Origin: UMGS1387 sp045541355
GTDB taxonomy: Bacteria; Bacillota; Clostridia; Oscillospirales; CAG-382
Assembly (NCBI GenBank): GCA_045541355.1
Contig: JAZQIW010000053.1
Coordinates: 21,784 to 85,783, forward strand
DNA length: 64,000 nucleotides
Reading direction: 5' to 3'
Position 1 is the stretch's first letter. Each line of letters starts with the position of its first letter. Below are positions 24,518 through 32,938 of the stretch, piece by piece. Under the pieces are notes generated by a model, which saw only the letters and a program-made list of their open reading frames with translations, was not told the DNA's origin and ran no database searches. Both the position numbers and the translations under genes were made by a program.

Positions 24518-24645
24518 TTACAACAATCCCTCAGTCACTGCGTGACAGCTCCCTTTACACAAGGGAGCCGATTACAGAAGTACTACACTATGCCCTCCTT
24601 GTGTAAAGGAGGGTGTCAGCCTTTGGCTGACGGGAGGATTGTAAT
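24517..24645. repeat. MITE-like palindromic repeat, 129 bp
   Basis: Terminal inverted repeats ATTACAA/TTGTAAT bound the element, continuing imperfectly as AATCCCTC and GAGGGATT-like arms. Inside are hairpins GTCACTGCGTGAC, CTCCCTT/AAGGGAG, CCCTCCTT/AAGGAGGG and GTCAGCC/GGCTGAC, and an inverted pair TTTACACAAGG/CCTTGTGTAAA. No coding capacity. It looks like a non-autonomous mobile repeat of a type I recall as common in gut Clostridia; copy number cannot be judged from one copy. Confidence 0.7.
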
Positions 24646-24648
24646 ATC

Positions 24649-24677
24649 ATAATAAAAGACCGCCGTCGGCGGTCTTT
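24649..24677 (-). terminator. Terminator of the NagD-like/HD operon
   Basis: Eleven-base stem AAAGACCGCCG/CGGCGGTCTTT (24655-24677), minus-strand tail TTTTATTATG. It is symmetrical enough to act in both directions. Confidence 0.85.
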
Positions 24678-24682
24678 CTTCA

Positions 24683-25486
24683 TTATTTATGCTCAATCGC
24701 ATTTCCCTTAATCATTTCACCAACATTTTCATAAATGTACTTAGGTCTGAACGGGAACTGTTTAAGTATATCAAAGTTTGTAACTCCACTCATAACAAGA
24801 ACGGTATCAATCTCGGATTCAATACCTGCGACAATATCGGTATCCATTCTGTCGCCGATAATTACCGCATCCTCAGGTGCTACGCCTAGAAGCTTTATAC
24901 CCGACTTCATCATAAGAGGATTGGGTTTTCCTACATAATACGCAACACAGCCTGTTGAAAGCTCAATGGGTGCTACCAGCGCCTTGGTCGCAGGAATAAT
25001 TCCCTGCTCACTGGGTGCCGTCATATCGGGGTTTGTACCTATAAGCTTTGCACCGCCGTTGACAAGCTTTACGGCTCTTAAAATGCTGTCATAGTTATAG
25101 TTTTTGGTTTCGCCTATAACTACGTAATCGGGGTTTACATCATTCATTGAAATGCCTTTAGAATAAAGTGCATTGATAAGACCGGGTTCTCCTATAACGT
25201 ATGCAGAGCATCCCGGCTTCTGGCTCGCAAGAAAGTCCGCCGTTGCAAGAGCAGATGTATAGAAATGCGATGGATCAACATCAAGTCCGAGTCTTTTGAG
25301 CTTCTGAGAAAGCTCAATTGGTGAACGCTCAGAGCTGTTGGTAAAGAAAAGGAAATGCTTATCGTTTTCCTTTAACCAATCAATAAACTCATGTACGCCG
25401 TCAAGTATTTTATTACCGTGGTAGATAACACCGTCCATATCGCTAATAAAGCCTTTTTTGGAGTTTATGTCAAGAATATTAACCAT
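24683..25486 (-). CDS. HAD-IIA family phosphatase (NagD-like)
   Basis: 267-residue haloacid-dehalogenase hydrolase of subclass IIA. Motif I is ISDMDGVIYHG with the nucleophile and acid/base Asp, motif II FFTNSS, motif III Lys in VGKPNPLMM, motif IV GDRMDTDI. The cap between motifs II and III is the type C2a of NagD, AraL and pNPPase. NagD relatives dephosphorylate UMP or sugar phosphates. It follows the HD-domain gene by two bases, so both are on one transcript. Confidence 0.88.
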   Translation of the reverse strand: MVNILDINSKKGFISDMDGVIYHGNKILDGVHEFIDWLKENDKHFLFFTNSSERSPIELSQKLKRLGLDVDPSHFYTSALATADFLASQKPGCSAYVIGEPGLINALYSKGISMNDVNPDYVVIGETKNYNYDSILRAVKLVNGGAKLIGTNPDMTAPSEQGIIPATKALVAPIELSTGCVAYYVGKPNPLMMKSGIKLLGVAPEDAVIIGDRMDTDIVAGIESEIDTVLVMSGVTNFDILKQFPFRPKYIYENVGEMIKGNAIEHK

Positions 25487-25488
25487 GA

Positions 25489-26088
25489 TTATTCCTTTCC
25501 TTCTATGAGGTATGTCGCCTCAATATCTGCAATGTGTAGCTTAACTGCAAGGGGATACTTTTCAAAAGCGCCGTTGATGGCAAAGCTGCCTCCCCGTGCC
25601 GCATCATCAAAGCCGCCCATGTGCCATCGGATTGCAATTGCCTCATCAACTTTAAGTCTCATAAAGCGTTCAATGAGAAATACGCTCTTTTCGCCGTGAC
25701 CGAACGGGAATTTATCATCAATTGTATAATAGTTTACCTTTTCCCACTGCCCGGTAGCTTCATTCTTAACATTTCTCTGGCTGACCTTATAAAACTCAGC
25801 CTTGCACAGGTCATGAAGAAGCGCCGCAATTGCCATAGACTCATCAGGCTTTCCAGCATTATATCTATCAATCATTGCTTTATATACATTTAAAGAGTGG
25901 TCGGCAAGACCGCCTTCAAAGGCATTATGGAACTTTGAACTTGCAGGAGCAACAAAAAAGTCCGTTTTATTTGTTATCCAGTCAAGCAACTCCTTACTTC
26001 CCTGCCTTGTTATTGCTTCATTATAAGCTTTTGTAAATCTGTCCTTAACAGATTCAAACTGTAAGCTTCTGAGAATCTCCTCGTTCAT
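25489..26088 (-). CDS. HD-domain protein, putative phosphohydrolase
   Basis: 199-residue HD-superfamily protein: a first metal His in GLADHSLNVYKAM and the paired HD in LLHDLCKAEFYKV, with a later IRWHMGGFD segment. The domain plan is that of small HD hydrolases acting on nucleotides, but the substrate is unknown. It lies upstream of a NagD-like nucleotide/sugar phosphatase in the same operon, which fits a shared nucleotide-handling role only loosely. A promoter stands at 26194-26222. Confidence 0.8.
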   Translation of the reverse strand: MNEEILRSLQFESVKDRFTKAYNEAITRQGSKELLDWITNKTDFFVAPASSKFHNAFEGGLADHSLNVYKAMIDRYNAGKPDESMAIAALLHDLCKAEFYKVSQRNVKNEATGQWEKVNYYTIDDKFPFGHGEKSVFLIERFMRLKVDEAIAIRWHMGGFDDAARGGSFAINGAFEKYPLAVKLHIADIEATYLIEGKE

Positions 26089-26193
26089 TTTGTCCTCCGT
26101 TATTTCTATTTGAATAAATGCATATGTCAGTCACAAAATCATTTTCTTAAAGCTGAAACAATAACACGCAATGTTACAGCTTCATTATCTATT

Positions 26194-26222
26194 ATTTTAA
26201 CATATAAATATGTATATTTCAA
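26194..26222 (-). promoter_or_regulatory. Sigma-A promoter of the HD/NagD-like operon
   Basis: Minus strand TTGAAA (26222-26217), 17 bases, TAAAAT (26199-26194), about 105 bases before the HD gene. Confidence 0.65.
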
Positions 26223-26225
26223 CAC

Positions 26226-26252
26226 AAAAAAATCCCTTGGTAAAACCAAGGG
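26226..26252 (-). terminator. Terminator of the PRTase-like gene
   Basis: Minus strand CCCTTGG-TTTTA-CCAAGGG (26252-26234), then ATTTTTTTG. It sits ten bases after the stop. Confidence 0.92.
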
Positions 26253-26262
26253 AAATAATAAA

Positions 26263-26910
26263 TCATTTAAGAAGCGAGTAACCGAAACCGTTGATTAGAG
26301 CATCAAGCTTCTGTCCTGCCTTACACATGGGACACTCCTGAGGATTGAAGTGTTCATAGTCACCAAGAAAATCAGGGTTGAAGCAGGAATAAATCGGAAG
26401 GGCGTCTTTTGACTTTTCCTGAGTTGAGAATATCGCAGAAACACCCACAGGATTACCGCCGTAGTATCTGACTGCACCGATTGCCGCCTCAACACTTCGA
26501 CCTGAGGAGTAGGATACAGCAAGAAGCATTACGCTTTTTCCTTCTATCATGGGAATAATGTTATCACGGAAAAGAATCTGACTCGAATTTGTAATTTCAG
26601 GCGAAACAACATATATTGACTTATGTGCATTAATGCTGACAAAGTCTGCCTCGGTAAGCTCATTGGCAAGACAAGCACCGATAACCTCTGTTCCGTCGAG
26701 ACAAAGAATTGTATCAACAATTGTTGAATGATAATAATATGAGCTCAGCTCCTCGGCAACAGCCTTTGCCTCGGAAAGACGAGCCTTCTGTGCTACAACA
26801 TCAATGTAATAGTTGCTGTGGCGATCATTTGTTGCAAAGTGACCTTTACAAACTCTGAGAAACAGATTGTTGCGTTTGGTTTCGTACTTAAAGGTCTTAA
26901 AATTCGACAT
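26263..26910 (-). CDS. Phosphoribosyltransferase-like protein (orotate PRTase-related)
   Basis: 215-residue protein with the size and fold signals of a type I phosphoribosyltransferase: an N-terminal region with HSNYYIDV reminiscent of orotate PRTase (HSxxYxD), a Rossmann core (TILCLDGTEVIGACLA) and a loop at the usual PRPP position (VMLLAVSYSSGRSVEAA). The usual acidic pair before that loop (VDDVxTTG) is missing, replaced by Ala-Val. A C-terminal CPMCKAG with two Cys may bind metal. It may be an inactive or altered PRTase. Single-gene unit with its own promoter and terminator. Confidence 0.65.
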   Translation of the reverse strand: MSNFKTFKYETKRNNLFLRVCKGHFATNDRHSNYYIDVVAQKARLSEAKAVAEELSSYYYHSTIVDTILCLDGTEVIGACLANELTEADFVSINAHKSIYVVSPEITNSSQILFRDNIIPMIEGKSVMLLAVSYSSGRSVEAAIGAVRYYGGNPVGVSAIFSTQEKSKDALPIYSCFNPDFLGDYEHFNPQECPMCKAGQKLDALINGFGYSLLK

Positions 26911-26933
26911 ATTTGCACCTGCCCTTTTTATTT

Positions 26934-26962
26934 ATTATATAACAATTTATATATCTTTTCAA
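26934..26962 (-). promoter_or_regulatory. Sigma-A promoter of the PRTase-like gene
   Basis: Minus strand TTGAAA (26962-26957), 17 bases, TATAAT (26939-26934), about 24 bases before the start codon. The rest of the 250-base divergent intergenic region up to 27162 is very AT-rich and shows no clear plus-strand promoter with correct spacing. Confidence 0.8.
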
Positions 26963-27162
26963 TAAGTAATTTCCATTTTAGCAAATATGACGAATAATTT
27001 TGTATCAAATAACCGAATTTTTCTTAATTATACTGTCATATTACAACACATAATTATTCAATATTTATTACGTAGATGTTTACTTTAAATCAACAGTTTG
27101 TCTTAAATAAACGATATAATTTTATGTATAATTATTATATATAAATTTAGGTGGTATATACA

Positions 27163-28137
27163 ATGAGTGATAATAAAAACAATCTTTCCTGCCGTCTCGG
27201 CACAGTCGGCGGACAAGCCGTTCTTGAAGGCGTCATGATGAAATCCAAGGACCTTGTTGCGCTTTCTGTTAGAGGCACTGACGGAAACATTACAACTGAG
27301 GTAAATGAATTTAAAACCATAAGATCAAAGTATAAAATATTAAATCTTCCTCTTATCAGAGGTGTTGTAAATCTTGTTGAGACAATGATTCTCAGCTTTA
27401 AAACTCTTAATCGGTCGGCAGACTTACTCGGAATTGAGGAGGAAGAGACCAAGTTTGAAAAATGGCTAAGTAAAACTTTTGGTAAAAGTGTTACTGCAAT
27501 TGCTTCTGTTTTGGGAACAGTGCTTGGACTTGGATTATCCGTTTTACTTTTCATTTATCTTCCGACTCAGATAGCTGAATTTGTAAAGCTTATTTGTGAA
27601 AACAGAATAATTGTCAGCTGTGTTGAAGGTGTTGTGAAAATACTGATATTCATGCTTTACATCATTCTTTGCGGGCTTATTCCCGACATGAAGCGAGTAT
27701 TTCAGTATCATGGCGCTGAGCACAAATCAATTTTCTGCCACGAGGCGGGTCTGGAGCTTACGCCGGAAAATGTAAAGAAACAAAAGCGTTTTCACCCGAG
27801 ATGCGGAACAAGCTTTCTCTTTGTCATGATGTTCCTTGGAATTATAACATCAGCTTTAATCATAGATTTTCCTGTTTATGCAAGAGTTCCTTTAAAGATT
27901 CTGTTTCTTCCCATAGTAGTAGGAGTAGGATTTGAGTTTATCAAGTTTGCAGGAACACACAACAATATATTTACTCGTGCACTTTCTGCACCCGGACTTT
28001 GGATTCAGAGAATTACAACCAAGGAGCCTGATCTTTCGCAAATTGAAGTTGCCATTTCTTCCTTAAAGGCGTCACTTCCCGACATATATCCCGCAGAAAA
28101 CGCTCATGACTCCGAGCAGGAGCAGACCGAAAACTGA
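27163..28137 (+). CDS. DUF1385 family membrane protein (YqhQ-like)
   Basis: 324 residues. The N-terminal VGGQAVLEGVMMKS signature and central YHGAEHKSIFCHE, with RFHPRCGTSFLF, are typical of DUF1385/YqhQ proteins. About four membrane helices (about 110-135, 150-180, 215-240, 245-265). Function of the family is not established to my knowledge. In Clostridia it often precedes prmC, as here, 19 bases upstream. ATG 27163 is preferred over GTG 27151 because the latter lies in the ribosome site. Confidence 0.9.
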   Translation: MSDNKNNLSCRLGTVGGQAVLEGVMMKSKDLVALSVRGTDGNITTEVNEFKTIRSKYKILNLPLIRGVVNLVETMILSFKTLNRSADLLGIEEEETKFEKWLSKTFGKSVTAIASVLGTVLGLGLSVLLFIYLPTQIAEFVKLICENRIIVSCVEGVVKILIFMLYIILCGLIPDMKRVFQYHGAEHKSIFCHEAGLELTPENVKKQKRFHPRCGTSFLFVMMFLGIITSALIIDFPVYARVPLKILFLPIVVGVGFEFIKFAGTHNNIFTRALSAPGLWIQRITTKEPDLSQIEVAISSLKASLPDIYPAENAHDSEQEQTEN

Positions 28138-28156
28138 CACAATCAAAGGACAAAAC

Positions 28157-28996
28157 ATGACATATAACGAGTTCAAAGCAGAGTATTTACCAAAGCTCAA
28201 AACCATTTCCGAAAACGCATCGTTTGAGCTTGAAACGATAATATTATCAGCAAGCGGCATGAAAAAAAGCGATTTGCTGTTAAACAGAGCAAACGTCATT
28301 GATAAAGCTGTACTTGAAAAGCTTATCCTAAGCATTACAAGGAGACTAAACCGCGAGCCTTTACAGTACATTATAGGTGAATGGGAGTTTTTCGGTCTGA
28401 GAATGTTTTGCGGTAAGGGATGTCTTATACCCCGCCCCGAAACAGAAATGCTTGCTGAAATTGCAATTAAGAATCTCCCTCGCGGAGGTAAGCTTCTCGA
28501 TTTATGTACGGGTAGCGGTTGTATCAGCGTTGCAGTACTTAATAACCGCCCCGATGTTACGGCAATTGCCGTTGATATTTCCGAGGATGCCCTGAGATAT
28601 GCAAAAATGAATGCCGAATATCACGGTATTGGCAGCGACAGGCTGAAGCTTATAAAGGCTGACATTTACAGCTATATCCCAACAGAATACCCTAACGTTA
28701 TTGTTTCAAATCCTCCGTACATCAAATCAGACGACATAAAAAGTCTGAGTCCTGAGGTTCTTTTTGAGCCGTCAATTGCACTTGACGGCGGTCACGACGG
28801 TCTTGATTTTTACAAGCTTATTGCAAAATACTATGCCAAAAAATACCTTGATAACGGCGGTTGCTGTGCTGTTGAGGTTGGGTATGACATCGGCGAGGAG
28901 GTTGCGGCAATCTTCCGTTCTCAGAGGTTTTCGGCTTCTCTTATTAGAGATATTTATGAGGTTGAGCGCGTGTGTGTCGCAAAAAAAGAACTATAA
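28157..28996 (+). CDS. prmC: Release factor glutamine methyltransferase
   Basis: 279-residue SAM-dependent methyltransferase that modifies the GGQ glutamine of peptide release factors. Motifs: N-terminal helical domain, PLQYIIGEWEFFG, IPRPETEMLAE, the SAM loop LDLCTGSGCISV and the catalytic NPPYI. Length is normal. Usually next to prfA; here no release factor gene follows. An upstream in-frame start at 28106 lies within the DUF1385 gene and is disfavoured since AAAGGA stands six bases before ATG 28157. Confidence 0.93.
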   Translation: MTYNEFKAEYLPKLKTISENASFELETIILSASGMKKSDLLLNRANVIDKAVLEKLILSITRRLNREPLQYIIGEWEFFGLRMFCGKGCLIPRPETEMLAEIAIKNLPRGGKLLDLCTGSGCISVAVLNNRPDVTAIAVDISEDALRYAKMNAEYHGIGSDRLKLIKADIYSYIPTEYPNVIVSNPPYIKSDDIKSLSPEVLFEPSIALDGGHDGLDFYKLIAKYYAKKYLDNGGCCAVEVGYDIGEEVAAIFRSQRFSASLIRDIYEVERVCVAKKEL

Positions 28997-29007
28997 TTTA
29001 TTAAAAA

Positions 29008-29034
29008 AATGCGGTCTCTGACCGCATTTTTTAA
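29008..29034. terminator. Bidirectional terminator between prmC and the DUF3810 gene
   Basis: Perfect nine-base stem AATGCGGTC/GACCGCATT with TCT loop (29008-29028); T-run on the plus side, A-run (AAAAAA) on the other. Serves both convergent units. Confidence 0.9.
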
Positions 29035-30146
29035 TTTCTGTATTTATCCATAAAAGCACAAAAGAGTTCAACAACCTTACCGTAGCTTTTGGTTCCCTCA
29101 TCCTCACCCATGGCTTTAAGATACGTATCATTTACTGTATCTGCAACCTTTGAGGCTGTGGAATGTCTGTATTTTTGAAAGAAAAGATAATACGCATACA
29201 TTTCACCGAGCAGCCTATTATCTGTATTTTCGACAAGAGAGGTATACATAGCTCTTTCATTTGTTATCGCTGCATCAAGAAAATAATCATACATATTCAT
29301 GTATGCAGAATACACGAGGTACTCATCCTCAGACGCAAGACAAGCAAGAAAGGCAATAAAATTCGCTTCATCCTCCCCTGCAATTCCTCTTTGATGCGCC
29401 ATTTCATGAGCCATTGTAAAAGATACAACATAATCGGGATAATTTGTATTTACGTTCGCCTCTCCCGTAAACGGAACATAAATTCCCGAAATATGGGTAT
29501 ATGTCATTATTGGCGAAACTATAATCCTTTTAGCTTTTGCTTTTACTCTCGAAATGAAAGGATAATCACCTGATAATCTGTCATAACCATATGACAAAAG
29601 CTCATTCATCTCATCCCACGTATGGGGATTCTCCGAAGCACCGCTATCATCAAACTCGACGTTTGCTGAAGCATCTTCTGCAAGCTCTTTCACATAAAGA
29701 GCCGCATCATAAAGCATATCGCTTGTCAATTCTTTTTTATCAAGCTCAAACTGTTTTTCAATAGGATATCTGAAATGACAAATGGCAAAAGCATTAATAA
29801 ACAGAAAAACCGCCGAAAACAGCAGACAGCAAAATCTGACTAAAAAAATCTTAAATGAAAAAGTATGCCTCAACGCCGAGCGTGCTGAAATAAGAACAAC
29901 AACAATCAAAAGCAACGGCAGCAGAAACAAGACAATTTCAGCAAGTGAAAAGCTGAAGAATCCCGTAACCGATGACAAAATACCTCTTATAAACGCTGAA
30001 ATACCAAGGCAATACCATTCACAAAAATCCCTATTATAAATCGAAGCCAAGAGAACAGCAATAGACAAGAAAAACAGCGCAAGGGTAGCAAAAAATGTAT
30101 ATTTTAAGCCTATTGACAACCTAACGCTTTTCATATTTTTATTCAT
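29031..30146 (-). CDS. DUF3810 family membrane protein with HExxH motif
   Basis: 371 residues. Three N-terminal membrane helices (about 8-32, 45-68, 80-105) precede a large extracytoplasmic domain. That domain holds VSFTMAHEMAHQRGIAGEDEAN, in which HEMAH is an HExxH zinc motif with a downstream Glu, as in membrane metallopeptidases. This fits the DUF3810 family. The chosen ATG overlaps the PBP stop by eight bases (ATGAATAA), so the two are coupled, suggesting a role at the cell envelope. Protease activity is inference. Confidence 0.85.
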   Translation of the reverse strand: MNKNMKSVRLSIGLKYTFFATLALFFLSIAVLLASIYNRDFCEWYCLGISAFIRGILSSVTGFFSFSLAEIVLFLLPLLLIVVVLISARSALRHTFSFKIFLVRFCCLLFSAVFLFINAFAICHFRYPIEKQFELDKKELTSDMLYDAALYVKELAEDASANVEFDDSGASENPHTWDEMNELLSYGYDRLSGDYPFISRVKAKAKRIIVSPIMTYTHISGIYVPFTGEANVNTNYPDYVVSFTMAHEMAHQRGIAGEDEANFIAFLACLASEDEYLVYSAYMNMYDYFLDAAITNERAMYTSLVENTDNRLLGEMYAYYLFFQKYRHSTASKVADTVNDTYLKAMGEDEGTKSYGKVVELFCAFMDKYRN

Positions 30147-32229
30147 CAGACGCCTGTGTATCTCCTTCAAGGGAATCAAAATAATAGTCGAAAACAGCCT
30201 TCGCAACACTTGACGCTCTCGTACTTTTATCGCCGTTTTCAACAACAACGGAAACTACAATTTCAGGGTCATCATAGGGTGCAAAACCAACAAACAATGC
30301 CGTATCACTTCCCTTTGCCACCTGAGCTGTTCCTGTCTTTCCGCCAACCTCATAGTCATAATCATCAAATACGGTTCTTGCAGTACCGTCGACAACAACT
30401 GATTTCATTGCTGATTTCAGCACATTAACAACATCTGACGGTATACTTATTTTGCTCAATATTTCAGGTTTATTCTCATAAACCGTCTCTTTTGTATAAT
30501 AATTTTCAACAGATTCAAGAAGCGTAGCCTTATACCTCGTACCGCCATTTACAACCGCACACATATAAGAACAAAGCTGAAGAGGCGTAAAAGCATTGTC
30601 CGACTGCCCGATTGCTGCCTGAAGGGTATCACCGGGATTCCACAAAAGCCCTTTACTGTCTCTGTATTCGGGAGAAGCGAGAATACCGGTTGACTCAGGA
30701 ACTTCTATACCTGTTTCTTTTCCAAGACCGAGAAGCGAAGCATAGTGAGTAAGGGTATCAATTCCCATATCATCGCCGACCTTATAGAAAAAATAGTTAC
30801 AGGAATGTTCAATAGCCGATTTTACATTGACATATCCATGAGAGCCTCCCGTGTTGTCATATATCCAACAGTGTGGCTGGTAATCCTCATGCTTTCTGTA
30901 TACACCAACGGCATTTACAAGCGTATTTTCCGTAATTGTACCCGAACAAAGAGCGGCAATAGCTGACGCAATTTTAAACGTAGAGCCGGGCGGGTAAATG
31001 CCTTGTGTAGCTCTGTTGACAAGAGGCCGCGTTTCATCATTTACAAGAGAGTTAAATATCTCGGAATAATTATTCAAATCATAGTTTGGATAATTGGCAC
31101 ATACAAGGACATCTCCTGTTTTTGGCTGCATAACAACAACGCTTCCGTACTTGCAATCCTCGCCGTTTTCGGGTACGGTGTCATTTCCAAGTTCCCTTGC
31201 AAGCTCTATCTGCTCTTTAAGTGCATCCTCGGCAGCCTTTTGCATACCCGCATCAAGAGTAAGTTTCACAGAATAGCCGTTTCTGCCCGCGTCGGTAACC
31301 GATTTTCCAAGAACATTATTGTCAGAATCTATTTCAACACTAAGCCTGCCGTCAAATCCGTGAAGATAGTCCTCAAAGGCCTTTTCAGCGCCTTCCCTGC
31401 CTATTACCGCATCATAGTCATATCCCTTGCCAACAACATACTCCTCGGTCTCCTCAGCGTAAATGGGGCTTGTTCTGCCAAGAATGTGAGAGGCAAGAGC
31501 ACCTTGGTTATAATATCTTTCATCCTCTGTTGTAATTGATATACCATGCATTGAATGAAGCTGTTCGGAGACAAGAGTCCTTGTCTTTTCATCAATGTCT
31601 TTTACAATATCATATCTCGCAAGGTAATCAAAGTCACTCGTTTCCATATCGTATCTTATACCTACAAGCTTACGGTAACGACTTTGCTTCTTTTGCGTCT
31701 CATCAACACCATATCGATCACAAAGATAATCATAAAGAGCACTTTTATCTGAAATAAACTCCGATTCCTCAAGCTCATTATTCTTTGCAAATTTTTTTAG
31801 CATCTTTACTTTTGTATCATCAAAAATATACTCTTCATCGAGAGTATAAGGATAAACTTTGGAAACAGGAAGATTATCTACAAGTTCAATGGAGTTTTTT
31901 GAGCAAAACTCAATAAAAGAAAGCAAAACTGTATTATAGTCATCACTGTCTATTGTTGTTTTATCAATACTGATGTTATATATTTTTTTATTTGATACAA
32001 GGAGCTTGCCGTTTCTGTCATAAATCTGACCTCTGCTCATTTCCAATGTCTGGGTCCTATATGTTTTGGGAACAGCAATTGATGAATAATACTCGGTTTT
32101 CAAAACCTGCAAATCAAAAAGCTTAAACAAAAACATAAGGATAAACACACCGAAAAGTACCGATAAGATAACAATTCTCAGAATATCTATGCTTCTGTTT
32201 AATGTGCGTTTATCCTTATGCTTTAACAT
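30139..32229 (-). CDS. Penicillin-binding protein 2 (class B transpeptidase)
   Basis: 696-residue peptidoglycan transpeptidase of the PBP2/MrdA type. One N-terminal membrane helix (about 14-35), a dimerisation domain, and the transpeptidase domain with SxxK as STFK (near residue 415), SxN as SCN (near 473) and KTGT (near 629). It should work with a SEDS protein in side-wall synthesis, but no rodA neighbour is present. It lies downstream of mtnN and is coupled to the DUF3810 gene. Whether it is the elongation or the sporulation type cannot be told. Confidence 0.92.
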   Translation of the reverse strand: MLKHKDKRTLNRSIDILRIVILSVLFGVFILMFLFKLFDLQVLKTEYYSSIAVPKTYRTQTLEMSRGQIYDRNGKLLVSNKKIYNISIDKTTIDSDDYNTVLLSFIEFCSKNSIELVDNLPVSKVYPYTLDEEYIFDDTKVKMLKKFAKNNELEESEFISDKSALYDYLCDRYGVDETQKKQSRYRKLVGIRYDMETSDFDYLARYDIVKDIDEKTRTLVSEQLHSMHGISITTEDERYYNQGALASHILGRTSPIYAEETEEYVVGKGYDYDAVIGREGAEKAFEDYLHGFDGRLSVEIDSDNNVLGKSVTDAGRNGYSVKLTLDAGMQKAAEDALKEQIELARELGNDTVPENGEDCKYGSVVVMQPKTGDVLVCANYPNYDLNNYSEIFNSLVNDETRPLVNRATQGIYPPGSTFKIASAIAALCSGTITENTLVNAVGVYRKHEDYQPHCWIYDNTGGSHGYVNVKSAIEHSCNYFFYKVGDDMGIDTLTHYASLLGLGKETGIEVPESTGILASPEYRDSKGLLWNPGDTLQAAIGQSDNAFTPLQLCSYMCAVVNGGTRYKATLLESVENYYTKETVYENKPEILSKISIPSDVVNVLKSAMKSVVVDGTARTVFDDYDYEVGGKTGTAQVAKGSDTALFVGFAPYDDPEIVVSVVVENGDKSTRASSVAKAVFDYYFDSLEGDTQASDE

Positions 32230-32248
32230 TTTTCCACTCCGTAATAAA

Positions 32249-32926
32249 CTAAAGGTTTTTAATTATGTCTGAAACAACAAAGCTCGCACGCTTTGCTGCA
32301 ATCTCCGCCATTTCCTGAAAGGACATATCTGCTTTTTCATCAGCATTATCACTCATTGCTCTTATAACAAGGAAAGGTACCTTGTTCAGTACACAAACAT
32401 GAGCAACCGCCGCACCCTCCATTTCAGTACACAACGCGTTATAATCATTTCTGAGTTTTGCAACAACTGCGCTGTCCTCAACAAACATATCGCCCGTCAC
32501 AATCATGCCCGTGTCATACTTAAACTTGTCATCATCAATCTTGGAGCACGCTGCCTCTGCAAGAGAAACAAGCTTCTCATCGGCAGCAAACACAGACGTG
32601 TGCGGAGCATAATCCTCAAGAACGCTTATGGGGTATAAATCGTGGTATGTAAGCTTTTCCGATATGACAATATCGCAAACACCAAGATGCTTACAGGTAC
32701 AGCCTGCAACACCGGAATTTATAACATAATCGACATCAAATAGATCAATAAGTCTCTGGGTGTTAGCGGCGGCATTTACCTTCCCGACACCTACAAGACT
32801 AATATAAATATCGCAATTGTCGCTTTTTCCCTTATATATTCCGTAAAACTCAGTCTCAACCGCTGAAAAATCGCGGCAGAATTCTACCATTTCACAGTCA
32901 AGAGCTGCAATTATTCCTACTTTCAT
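32249..32926 (-). CDS. mtnN: 5'-methylthioadenosine/S-adenosylhomocysteine nucleosidase
   Basis: 225-residue nucleosidase that splits adenine from MTA and SAH, recycling by-products of SAM use and polyamine synthesis. Motifs: KVGIIAALDCEM at the N-terminus, VNSGVAGC, MVTGDMF, TEMEGAAVAHVC with the catalytic Glu, and IRAMSDNAD with the catalytic Asp. ATG 32926 follows TTGGAG; an in-frame TTG at 32938 lies in that ribosome site. It follows rpoD by 12 bases. Confidence 0.95.
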   Translation of the reverse strand: MKVGIIAALDCEMVEFCRDFSAVETEFYGIYKGKSDNCDIYISLVGVGKVNAAANTQRLIDLFDVDYVINSGVAGCTCKHLGVCDIVISEKLTYHDLYPISVLEDYAPHTSVFAADEKLVSLAEAACSKIDDDKFKYDTGMIVTGDMFVEDSAVVAKLRNDYNALCTEMEGAAVAHVCVLNKVPFLVIRAMSDNADEKADMSFQEMAEIAAKRASFVVSDIIKNL

Positions 32927-32938
32927 AAAATTCTCCAA

